Shown: positions 53,003 to 62,866 of the stretch, one piece after another | How positions within the stretch are numbered: position 1 is the stretch's first letter | Layout: every line of letters starts with the position of its first letter | From: Archangiaceae bacterium | GTDB taxonomy: Bacteria > Myxococcota > Myxococcia > Myxococcales > Myxococcaceae | NCBI GenBank assembly: GCA_016714225.1 | Contig: JADJNS010000012.1 | Coordinates: forward strand, 310,001 to 374,000 | Length of the DNA stretch: 64,000 nucleotides | Direction of reading: 5' to 3' | Program-made: the position numbers and the translations under genes | Notes under the pieces: generated by a model | What the model was told of the DNA's origin: nothing | Databases searched by the model: none | Seen by the model: only the letters and a program-made list of their open reading frames with translations

Positions 53003-54309
53003 TCCAGCGGTACTCCAGGCCCCAGATGGTCGCGCTGTGGACGAGCGAAGAGCGCCTTCGCCGCTGGCGAGACGTCGAGCTCGCCGCGCTCGACGGCATG
53101 GTGAAGGCAGGCATCGCTCCGGCCGAGGCGGCGACCGTGTGCCGCTCGAAGGCGGGTGACTTCAGCGCCGCCGACGTGGCCCGCATCGACGAGATCGAGA
53201 AGACCACCAAGCACGACGTGATCGCCTTTCTCACCTTCATGGAAGAGCGGGTGGGGCCACAGGCGCGCTGGCTGCACTTCGGCATGACCTCGAGCGACGT
53301 GCTCGACACCTCGCTGGCGCTCACCCTGCGCGACGCGGCGAAGCTGTTGCTCGAGGGGGTCGACAAGGTGATGGCCGCCGTCGAGAAGCGCGCCTTCGAG
53401 CACCAGCGCACGGTGATGGTGGGCCGCTCGCACGGCATTCACGCCGAGCCGATCTCGTTCGGGCACAAGCTGGCGATCTGGTTCGACGAGCTGAAGCGCA
53501 GCCGCGAGCGCCTGGTGCGCGCTCGCGACGCCATCTCGGTGGGCATGGTCTCGGGGGCGGTGGGCACCTTCGCGCACCTGCCCCCTGAGGTCGAAGCGCA
53601 CGCCTGTGCGGCGCTGGGCTTGAAGAGCGACCCGGTGTCGAGCCAGGTCATTCAGCGCGACCGCCACGCCGAGTACTTCGGCGCGCTGGCCCTGCTGGCC
53701 ACCAGCCTCGAGAAGTTCGCGGTCGAGATTCGCCACCTGCAGCGCACCGAGGTGCGCGAGGTGGAAGAGGCGTTCAGCGTGGGGCAGAAGGGCAGCAGCG
53801 CGATGCCGCACAAGCGCAACCCGATTCTGAGCGAGAACCTCACCGGGCTGGCGCGGCTGATGCGCGGCTACGCCCAGGCCGCGCTCGAAGACGTGCCGCT
53901 GTGGCACGAGCGCGACATCTCGCACAGCAGCGTCGAGCGGGTGATCGGCCCCGACGCCACGGTCACCCTCGACTTCATGCTGCACCGCTTCGCCGGGCTG
54001 ATCGAGAACCTGCGCGTGTACCCCGAGAACATGGCGAAGAACCTGGCGCTGCTGGGCGGGGTGGTGAACAGCCAGCGCCTCTTGCTCGAGCTCGCCAAGA
54101 AGGGCGTCGACCGGCAGGCGGCGTACGTCATCGTGCAGCGCAACGCGATGAAGTTCTTCGAGCAGAACGTCGACTTCAAGACCGCGCTGCTCGGCGACGC
54201 CGACCTGCTCGCGAAGATGAGCAAGGCCGAGGTCGAGGCGTGCTTCTCGCCCGACTACCACCTGCGCGCGGTCGACGAGATCTTCAAGCGGGTGTTCGGG
54301 CGGGCATGA
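52999..54309 (+). CDS. purB: Adenylosuccinate lyase
   Basis: A 436-residue enzyme that cleaves SAICAR and adenylosuccinate in purine synthesis. MIQRYSRPQMVALW at the N-terminus, HFGMTSSDVLDT, GRSHGIHAEPISFGHK and the lyase-family signature GSSAMPHKRNP (about residue 269) are all intact. ATG 52999 overlaps the preceding stop, and its own stop overlaps the next start. Length normal. Confidence 0.97.
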   Translation: MIQRYSRPQMVALWTSEERLRRWRDVELAALDGMVKAGIAPAEAATVCRSKAGDFSAADVARIDEIEKTTKHDVIAFLTFMEERVGPQARWLHFGMTSSDVLDTSLALTLRDAAKLLLEGVDKVMAAVEKRAFEHQRTVMVGRSHGIHAEPISFGHKLAIWFDELKRSRERLVRARDAISVGMVSGAVGTFAHLPPEVEAHACAALGLKSDPVSSQVIQRDRHAEYFGALALLATSLEKFAVEIRHLQRTEVREVEEAFSVGQKGSSAMPHKRNPILSENLTGLARLMRGYAQAALEDVPLWHERDISHSSVERVIGPDATVTLDFMLHRFAGLIENLRVYPENMAKNLALLGGVVNSQRLLLELAKKGVDRQAAYVIVQRNAMKFFEQNVDFKTALLGDADLLAKMSKAEVEACFSPDYHLRAVDEIFKRVFGRA

Positions 54310-54659
54310 GCGGTACCCGGCTGGTGCAGCAGAACGAGGCCACGCCGTTTCCCTACGACGCGGCGAAAGAGGCGGTGCTCGCGCTGCCGAAGGTCGAGGT
54401 GCACCCGATGGAGCTGGGGCGCATGATCGAGGTCGGCAAGCGCATCGGCTGGTCGAAAGAGCTGCTCGACGGGCACGAGGCGCTGCGGGCCGGTGGGCGC
54501 TGCTTCACCTTCCGCCAGAACGTGCCGCCGTGGCTGCGCGGCACGTTCTACGAAGACAACGTCTTCTTCGAGTTCGCCAACGAGCAGCAGGAGGCCGAGA
54601 TGCGCCCCTTCATTCTCGAGCTCGCGACGCGCCTGCAGCTGAAGGTGCTCGAGTACTGA
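54306..54659 (+). CDS. Small conserved unknown protein, coupled to purB
   Basis: A 117-residue soluble protein with no signal, starting at ATG 54306 over the purB stop. It has an alpha-beta look (PFPYDAAKEAVLALPKVEVHPMELG, VPPWLRGTFYEDNVFFEF, MRPFILELATRLQLKVLEY). I do not recognise the family. Coupling to purB may reflect co-regulation only; its end is seven bases from the converging SOUL gene. Confidence 0.65.
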   Translation: MSGTRLVQQNEATPFPYDAAKEAVLALPKVEVHPMELGRMIEVGKRIGWSKELLDGHEALRAGGRCFTFRQNVPPWLRGTFYEDNVFFEFANEQQEAEMRPFILELATRLQLKVLEY

Positions 54660-54666
54660 CCTCGGG

Positions 54667-55434
54667 TCAGCGGTCGAGCTCGACCCACACCTCGTTGCGC
54701 CGCAAGAAGGGCAGGGTGGCCGGCGCGTCGTAGGTGGCGAGGCCGGGCGAACCCTTCGTCTTCCAGCCGCGGCCCTTCACCTTCTCGAGCAGCTGGTGGC
54801 TCGCCTTGGTGAAGGCGTCTTCAGAAGGCGCGCCGCGGAACTTGAGCGTGGCCACGGTGCGCTCGGGCAGCTCGTTCAGCTCGACGTGGGTGTCGAGCGG
54901 CACCGGCAGCTCGTCGAGGGCCTTGCCGCGCGGCATCAAGAAGCTCACCGAGTGACCGGCGGCCTCGCGGCGCGTCAGCACCGGGGTGAGCATGTGCAGC
55001 GACTCGCCGGGGTTCACGACCGTCTCGGCGGCATCACGCTCGCCGTGGCGCTGGTGATTCTGGCCCGAGATGAAGGCCGCCAGCTTGGTGAAGCCCTCGT
55101 GGAGCGCGAGATCGAACCCCTTGTGCACGTGGACCTGGGCCACTGCCACCTTCGGGTAGCGCCTCAGCTCGACCTCGCCGTGCCGCTCGAGCGACTCGTA
55201 CGACGGCGTCGGGGTGATGAACCGCAGCACCTGCGAGCGCAACAGATTCAGCCCGGCGAACAGCCCGTTCTTGCTGAGGGCCAGCTTCTCGCCTTCGCTC
55301 CAGGTACGGGGCCACTCGGTGATGCGTGCCAACGCGCCGCGGAGCGGGACGAAGTTGCGCAGCGGCGTCGACTCGAAAAGCTCGAAGACATCGAGATTCC
55401 TGGTGATGGTGGTCATGGCCACCATGAAAAGCAT
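54667..55434 (-). CDS. SOUL-family heme-binding-like protein
   Basis: A 255-residue protein whose second half is a SOUL/HEBP domain: SYESLERHGEVELRRYPKVAVA, GFTKLAAFISGQN, MLTPVLTRREAAGHSVSFLMP and VELNELPERTVATLKFRG are the usual blocks. The N-terminal 75 residues are helical and not part of the domain. Start choice is soft: ATG 55434, 55425 or 55416 are all in frame. It lies just downstream of the FHA activator gene on the same strand (29 bases). Heme binding is by family only. Confidence 0.82.
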   Translation of the reverse strand: MLFMVAMTTITRNLDVFELFESTPLRNFVPLRGALARITEWPRTWSEGEKLALSKNGLFAGLNLLRSQVLRFITPTPSYESLERHGEVELRRYPKVAVAQVHVHKGFDLALHEGFTKLAAFISGQNHQRHGERDAAETVVNPGESLHMLTPVLTRREAAGHSVSFLMPRGKALDELPVPLDTHVELNELPERTVATLKFRGAPSEDAFTKASHQLLEKVKGRGWKTKGSPGLATYDAPATLPFLRRNEVWVELDR

Positions 55435-55463
55435 CGGCCGTGCCGCGCTGCGTCGAGGGGCCT

Positions 55464-56747
<1,284 letters not shown>

Positions 56748-56762
56748 AGTCGGGGAATCAAC

Positions 56763-58271
56763 CTACTGCAGGTTGACCTTCATCGACGTCTCTTTGCCCC
56801 GCACCACCTTCACCTTGCGCACCACCTGCTTGCCGGTGTCGGGGTTCTTGAGCAGCACCAGCGCCTCGCCCTCGTCGAGCGGCACCTTGTAGAGCGGGGT
56901 GTCGCCGATGGCCTTGCCCCGCACGCTCACCGTCGCCCACGGCTGCGCGTCGACGGTGAGGTAGCCGATGCGCGGCGCCGCGGCAGACGAAGGCAAAGGC
57001 TCGGGCCGGGCGCGCGGCGGCGTGACCCGCGTGCGCGGCGCCGGCTCGGCGCGCTCGGGCTGCGGCGCGGCCACCTCGGGCGGCGGGGTAGGCGGGGGCA
57101 GCGGCGGGGTCTCAGCAGGAGTCACCGGCGCCTCGACCACCGGCGCAGGGGCGGGCGCGCCGCGGCTGAACGCCCACCAGGCTCCCCCCGCGGTGACCGC
57201 CAGCACCGCGACTGCCGCCAGCGCGAGCGGCGCACGAGACCTTCGAGAAGCGGGCGCGTCGTCGAGCGAGACGGCGGTGCTGGCGGTGGCCTGCCGGGTG
57301 GCGCGGGTGTCGCTGCGCGCCAGCTGCGCGGTGCGCTGGGCCCGGCTCTCGAGCGACTTCACCTGCTCGGTGGCGACCCGCGCGACCAGCTCGCCCAGCT
57401 CGCGCTGCGCGCCCGGCCCGTAGGTGGTGGGTATCGCCTCGCGCAGCACCAGCGCGGTGGGCGCGCGGTCGAGCGGGTCGTTGGCGGCCCCCCAGCGCAG
57501 GGCCTGGTCGAGCGCGCCGGGCAGGTCTGCACGGCCCAGCGCCGGCAGGGCCTCGCTCATCACCGCGCGCATGGTGGCCGCGTCGGTGTCGCGCCGAAAC
57601 GGAGAGCGCAAGGTGGCCGTCTGGAACACCGTCACCGCGGCCGAGAAGACGTCGGTCGAGCGGCTCGCCGCCTGGCCCTCGAACAGCTCGGGCGCCAGGT
57701 ACGCCGGCTTGCCCTTCACCGAGCCGGTGCGGGTGCTGCCGCGGGTGTCTTGCGCGCGCGCGATGCCGAAGTCGCACAGCTTCACCTCGCCCGTCACCGA
57801 GACCAGCACGTTGTGCGGCGAGACGTCGCGGTGCACCAGGCCTACCGGCTTGCCGTCTTTGTCGGCCAGCGCGTGCGCGTGGTGCAGCCCGTCGAGCAGC
57901 CCGTGGGCGATGAAGGTGACCAGCGGCGCCGGCACGTGCTCGCCCACCGCCTGCAGCTTCTCGAGCAGCCCCATCAGCGAGATGCCGCGCACCAGCTCCA
58001 TCGCGATGTAGTAGCGGCCGTCTTCCTGCCCCACGTCGAAGATCTGCACCACGTTGGGGTGCGAGAGCCGCGACGCGACGCGCGCCTCGTTGAGGAACTC
58101 GGCCACCGCCCCCGGGTCTTCGCTCAGGTGCGGCAACAGCAGCTTCACCGCCAGCGGCTTCTCGAAGTCGCCCAGGCCGCGCTGCACCGCCACGTAGACC
58201 TCGCCCATGCCGCCGATGGCCAGGCGCTCACCGAGCAGGTAGCGGCCCAGGGGTGTGCCCGCCGCACCCAT
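56763..58271 (-). CDS. Membrane-anchored Ser/Thr protein kinase with PEGA domain (second copy)
   Basis: A 502-residue kinase from ATG 58271, whose start shares one base with the stop of the TPR gene. The catalytic domain (about 10-275) has the Gly loop LAIGGMGEVY, Lys in LAVKLLL, HRDVSPHNVL, DFGIAR and an APE-equivalent (APE in YLAPELF), so all residues for activity are present. One membrane helix (about 343-367) is followed by a Pro-rich extracytoplasmic linker and a C-terminal PEGA domain (VDAQPWATVSVRGKAIGDTPLYKV). The gene order TPR protein, kinase, FHA activator is one operon. Confidence 0.93.
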   Translation of the reverse strand: MGAAGTPLGRYLLGERLAIGGMGEVYVAVQRGLGDFEKPLAVKLLLPHLSEDPGAVAEFLNEARVASRLSHPNVVQIFDVGQEDGRYYIAMELVRGISLMGLLEKLQAVGEHVPAPLVTFIAHGLLDGLHHAHALADKDGKPVGLVHRDVSPHNVLVSVTGEVKLCDFGIARAQDTRGSTRTGSVKGKPAYLAPELFEGQAASRSTDVFSAAVTVFQTATLRSPFRRDTDAATMRAVMSEALPALGRADLPGALDQALRWGAANDPLDRAPTALVLREAIPTTYGPGAQRELGELVARVATEQVKSLESRAQRTAQLARSDTRATRQATASTAVSLDDAPASRRSRAPLALAAVAVLAVTAGGAWWAFSRGAPAPAPVVEAPVTPAETPPLPPPTPPPEVAAPQPERAEPAPRTRVTPPRARPEPLPSSAAAPRIGYLTVDAQPWATVSVRGKAIGDTPLYKVPLDEGEALVLLKNPDTGKQVVRKVKVVRGKETSMKVNLQ

Positions 58272-59095
58272 CACCAGCTCGCGATCAAGATGCCGGTGAG
58301 AATGCCCAGCGCCAGCGCCACGCCGAAGCCGGCATACGCGCCGGCCAGCTTGCCCCGCGCCGAGCCGTCGAGCCGCATGGTGGTGGCCGCGTCGGTGTCG
58401 GGCTTCACCGACTGGTAGTCGCTGTACGCCAGCAGCGCCAGGGCGGTGCCGCCGCCCAGCGCGCCCACCGCCAGCACCCCGGTCAGCACCGCCGGCCAGC
58501 GCTTCGGGCCCTGGGGTACCTCCGGCGCGGCGATGACCAGCGGCTGCTGCTCGACGACGGTCAGCGTCCACTCGAGCGTCGCCACCCCCTTGCCGTCGAC
58601 GTCGAACGCCTTCATCACGCTGGTGCCGGGCGGCAGCGCGCCGGCGAAGTGCCGCGCGTCGGGCAGGGCCTGCGCCCCCAGGGTCACCGAGGCCACCTTG
58701 TTCCACGGGTCCACCAGGTCGGCCTCGTAGCGCCCCGGCGCCGCCGGCCGCCGCTCGAGCTTCACGAAGCCGTCGGGGTACACGCTCTTCTTCGCCCGGG
58801 TGAACACCTCGCGAATCTTCGGCGAGGCGCCCGCCGGGTCGGGGGCGTGCGGCTGCTTGGAGAGCAGCTCGGCCCAGGTGCGCTCGGCGTCGGCGGCGCG
58901 GCCCTGGGCGATCAGCGCGCGCGCCAGCAGGTCGGCGATCTGCGCCTGCTCTTCGGGGGTGTTGGTGGGCGACTGTGCGGCGACCTTCAGCCGCGCCTCG
59001 GCCTCGGGGTACTTGAGCTGCTCGTACAGCCGCTTGCCCTCGTCGAGGTGGGGGTTCGCCGACAGCGCGAGCAGAATGATCCACGTCCACCCCAT
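58271..59095 (-). CDS. TPR-like membrane protein of the second kinase locus
   Basis: A 274-residue protein with an N-terminal signal-like helix, a TPR-like helical region (LDEGKRLYEQLKYPEAEARL and ALIAQGRAADAERTWAELL), a short segment with SPKIREVFTRAKKSVYPDG, a beta-type domain (about 100-190) and two membrane helices (about 200-220 and 245-270). ATG 59095. It shares layout with the smaller protein at 30371. It is the first gene of the kinase operon and is divergent from the kelch gene, 26 bases away. Confidence 0.68.
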   Translation of the reverse strand: MGWTWIILLALSANPHLDEGKRLYEQLKYPEAEARLKVAAQSPTNTPEEQAQIADLLARALIAQGRAADAERTWAELLSKQPHAPDPAGASPKIREVFTRAKKSVYPDGFVKLERRPAAPGRYEADLVDPWNKVASVTLGAQALPDARHFAGALPPGTSVMKAFDVDGKGVATLEWTLTVVEQQPLVIAAPEVPQGPKRWPAVLTGVLAVGALGGGTALALLAYSDYQSVKPDTDAATTMRLDGSARGKLAGAYAGFGVALALGILTGILIASW

Positions 59096-59121
59096 GGGGG
59101 CCTTGAGTGTACCATTCAGGC

Positions 59122-62100
59122 GTGTTCACCCGTGGGCTCGCGTGCGTGCTGCTGCTCTCGGGCTGCTTCGACCTTCACCTGCTCGACGGCCGCGCCTGCA
59201 GCAGCGACTCCGACTGCGGCAACGCGAGGGTCTGCCACCGCGGGGTGTGCACCATGGGCGGCTCGTTCGTCGACGTGCCGGTGCCGCTCGACCAGCTGAG
59301 CAGCGAGGGCGGCGCGGCCCTGGGCCTGAGCGTCACGCGAGACCCGACCCGGCCCTCGCTCACCGCGTTCACCGCCGGCCCCGCGCTGCCTGGCCCCCGA
59401 ACCGGCAGTGCCGCCGCGCAGGGCCTGCTGCTCTCGGGCACCGGCACCGCCGAGGTGCTTGGCCCCTTTGGGCCGACCACTCCGCTTCCTTCCGCGCGCT
59501 CGCAGCACGCCGCCACCGCCGCCGGCGGCAAGCTGTTCGTGCTCGGCGGCCTGGGCGCCGACGGCACGACGCTGCTCGCCGAGGTCTTGAGCGCGCCGCT
59601 CTCGGGCGACGGAGGCGTCGGCCCGTGGAGCACCGAGACGCCCCTGCCTGCCGCGCGCGCCGGGCTCACCGCCTTCGCCGCGGGCGGCTTCGTCTACGCC
59701 GTGGGCGGCGAGGCCGCCACCGGCCTGCTCGACGAGGTGCTGGCGGCGCCCCTGAGCGGCGCCGGAGCGCTCGGCGCGTGGAAGGTGGTGGCCCGCCTGC
59801 CCGAGGGCCGCGCCCGCGCCGGCGGCGCCTCGTTCGACGGGCGGCTCTATCTCGCCGGCGGCAGCTGCTCGGGCACCTGCGCCCCGCTGCGGGCCGCGCT
59901 GCTCTCCGACGGCGGGTGGGCGCGTTCGAGGTGCTGCCCCCGCTTTCCGAGCGCGAGAGCCCCTCCGTAGTGATCGCCGGCGGCTCGCTGCTCGTGCTCG
60001 GTGGCCGGCGCGGCACCGGGCAGCTGCTCAGCGACGCGTTCAGCCTGCCGCTGGGCGAGGCCGCGCCGTGGCAGGCGCTGCCCCGCCTGCCGCACGCGCT
60101 CGCCGGCGCCGCCGCGCTCGAGAAGAACGGCACGGTCGAGCTGTTCGGTGGCCGCGGTGCCGACGGCGGCGTCACCGCCGAGCACTGGGTGGCCAGCACG
60201 ACCCTCGCCGGCGCCGAGCCGTTCGCCGACGCGCCGTCGCTGCCCGACGTCAACGAGGGCGGCCGCATGGTCGCGTGGCAGGGCGCGCTCTACGCCATCG
60301 GCGGCACCCCCCGCGACATGGTGATGGACGCCATCTGGCGCTCGGCCGCTGGCCGACGGCGGCTTCAGCCCCTGGGCGCTCGCGGGCCGGCTGGCCGTGC
60401 CGCGCGGTCAGGTCGGCGCCGCCGCCTGGGGCGGTCACCTCTACGTGGTCGCGGGCTGCGGGGTGCAGGGCGCCGGCGACTGCCTCTCGGTCGGCGATCT
60501 CTCGGTGGGCGACTTCTTTCCCGACGGCGGGGTGGGCAACTTTCGCAGCGCGGGCAGCCTGCCCGGCAGCGGCGAAGCCGCCGAGCTCGCAGTGGTGGTC
60601 GTCAATGGCACGCTGCTCGTCACCGGCGGCATCATCGGCTACGGCCCCGCGCGCAAAGACGTGCTGCGCGCGCGCCTCGACCCGGTCACCGGCATGCCCT
60701 CAGCGCTCACCGCGACCACCGCGCTGCCCGAGACGCCCGGCCTGCTCGGCCACGCGCTGCTCGCCCACCGCGGCTTCCTCTACACGGTGGGCGGGCAGAC
60801 CAACACCGAGTACGGCCCGTACTCCGACCGCGTGCTCGCCGCGCGGCTCTCGAGCGACGGCACGGTGGGCGCGTGGAGCACCGTCGCGAGGCTGCCCGAG
60901 GCGCGCGGCAGCGTGAGCGCGGTGCTCTTCGACGACACGATCTACGCGGTCATGGGCTGCAACGAGACCACCAGCTCGTACTGCGGCACCTTCGTGCGCG
61001 CGATGGTCGCCGCCCCGGTGCTCGACGACGGCGGGGTGGGGCCCTTCACCCCCGTCACCAACCACCCCAACCCGCGCCGCAACGCCGCCGTCGCGGTGCT
61101 GGGCGGCAGGCTGGTCACCGCGGGCGGCTACGACGGCAACCCCGAAGACTTCGTCGAGGCTTCGACGCTGTACGGCCGCGGTCGCCTCGGCGCCGCCTCG
61201 CTGCTGCCGCCGGCCCCGGCCGGCAAGGTGGCCTTCGCCTCGGCCGCGGGGCACCTCTACGCGTTCGGCGCCGACGGCTCGGTGCACACCGCGCTGCCCG
61301 GCGGCGCGTGGGAAGCGGTGACGTCGCTGCCTGAGGTCGCTGCGGCCTCGTCGTCGAACGGGGTGCTCTACGCGGTGAGCAGCACCCAGCTCTACCGCTC
61401 GGGCGCGCCCGACGTCTCGTGGGCCGCAGGCGCACCGCTGCCGCGCACCGTCGTCAAGCCCGCGCTCGCCGGGCCCTACCTCGCCGACGGCACCGACGTG
61501 TTCGCGAACCTCGGCGGCGCCTGGCAGACCGCGCCCGCGCTGCCGTGCGGCGCCGAAGCGCTGGCGCTCGCAGGTCAGCTGCTCTTCGCGTTCTGCGGCG
61601 ACACCGGCGACGTGTTGGTCTCGTCGCTCGCCATCAGCGGCGCGCCTGGAGACTGGCGCCGCGCTGAAGGCCTGCCTGGCCCGCGCCACGGCTTCGGCGT
61701 CACCTTCAGCGACGGGGTGCTCTACGTCGCCGGTGGCGAAGCAGTCGACGTGCTGGCCTCGGTGGTGCACTCCGACGGCACGCTCGGCCCCTGGGCCATC
61801 GCGACCACGCTCGGCGGCCCGCGCGCGCCCAGCAGCCTGCTCTCGGTGGGCGGCCGGCTGGTGAGCTCGAGCGCGGCCGAGCTCGTCGCCTGGCCGAAGT
61901 GGACGGCGCCTTCGCGCGGAGTCGTCTCGGCGCGCGTCGACCTGGGGAGCGGCGTCAACCTCATCGAAGGCCTCACCCTGCAGGGCTCGGGCGAGGTCGA
62001 GGTCGACCTGCGCCTCGCCAAAGACGACGGCGCCTTCGGCGAGTGGGTGCCGCTCGGCCGAACCCGCCTGGGCTCCGAGCTCGTCATCGGCAAGAGCGCC

Positions 62101-62175
62101 CACTTCGTGTGGCTGCGCATCACGCTGCTCGACGACGCCCGCATCACCTCGGGCATCATCTCGACCCGGCTCTGA
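59122..62175 (+). CDS. Kelch-like propeller lipoprotein, with two compensating one-base frameshifts
   Basis: GTG 59122 (GTG 59107 also possible) opens a lipoprotein signal (LLLSGCF), followed by a short Cys-rich segment and a chain of kelch-type blades (VLGGLGADGTT, YAVGGEAATG, LYLAGGSC, LYAIGG, LVTGGIIGYG, YTVGGQTN and so on). The frame breaks at about 59914-59917 (one G missing in the run before TGGGC) and again at 60344-60345 (one extra G); correcting both gives one continuous protein of about 1017 residues ending at 62175. Uncorrected, the three segments appear as separate ORFs. The final 80 residues look like a beta-sandwich. Probably a surface-exposed ligand- or glycan-binding protein. 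Confidence 0.82.
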
Positions 62176-62177
62176 CC

Positions 62178-62777
62178 ATGAACGAAAGCAACGCGCTCGT
62201 CGCGCAGCACACCGTCGCGCTGCCCGCGCTCACCTTCGAGCAGGCGGTGCGGCTGCTCGAGGCCTTCAACACCGCCCACCTCGCCACTCCGCCCGCCCAG
62301 CTGCCAAAGCTCGTGGCGCAAGACAGCCGGCTGCAAGACGCCGCGCTGGCGTTCTTCATCTACCGCTTCACCGCCGCGTCTCCCCAGCTGCCCGACCCCG
62401 GGCACAGCCTCAAGCTCGCGGCCGACGTCGCGGGCGGAGCGCTGCGGTTCGGCGACGACGCGCACAAGCAGGCGCTGCTCGAGCAGGTGGTGTTCAACGT
62501 CGCGCACCCCGCGGGGCATCAGGCGCTGTCGGCGGTGGTGAGAAGCGCGCTGCCCGCGGCAGAGGTCGAGCGCGCGCTGCTGGCGCACGCCGCTTCGGCG
62601 AACGAGCTTCACCTTCACAACGCGCTCGAGCTGCCCAAGTGGCTCTTCGGGCCGAGGTACCCGCTCAGCCAGAGCGGCCGGCTGCAGCTGCAGCAGCGGG
62701 TCGAGGGCCTCAAGGGCAAGCCGGGGTTGAACGCCGTGCTGCAGCAGGCGGTGACGTCGTTTCGGCTGCCCGACTAA
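62178..62777 (+). CDS. Unknown soluble helical protein
   Basis: A 199-residue, mostly helical protein starting at ATG 62178, two bases after the kelch stop. There is no signal peptide or membrane helix. It contains repeated His residues (GHSLKLAAD, VVFNVAHPAGHQAL, ANELHLHNALEL), but no metal motif I can name. It is probably co-transcribed with the kelch lipoprotein although one is exported and the other appears cytoplasmic. Family not recognised. Confidence 0.6.
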   Translation: MNESNALVAQHTVALPALTFEQAVRLLEAFNTAHLATPPAQLPKLVAQDSRLQDAALAFFIYRFTAASPQLPDPGHSLKLAADVAGGALRFGDDAHKQALLEQVVFNVAHPAGHQALSAVVRSALPAAEVERALLAHAASANELHLHNALELPKWLFGPRYPLSQSGRLQLQQRVEGLKGKPGLNAVLQQAVTSFRLPD

Positions 62778-62866
62778 AGGTTGCTTGCGCAGCATTGCGC
62801 TGACTTTGTCAGCCGCCTTGCAGCTGACCGCCGGTTACCGCCTCGGTGGCGTGACGTACCGGTGTC

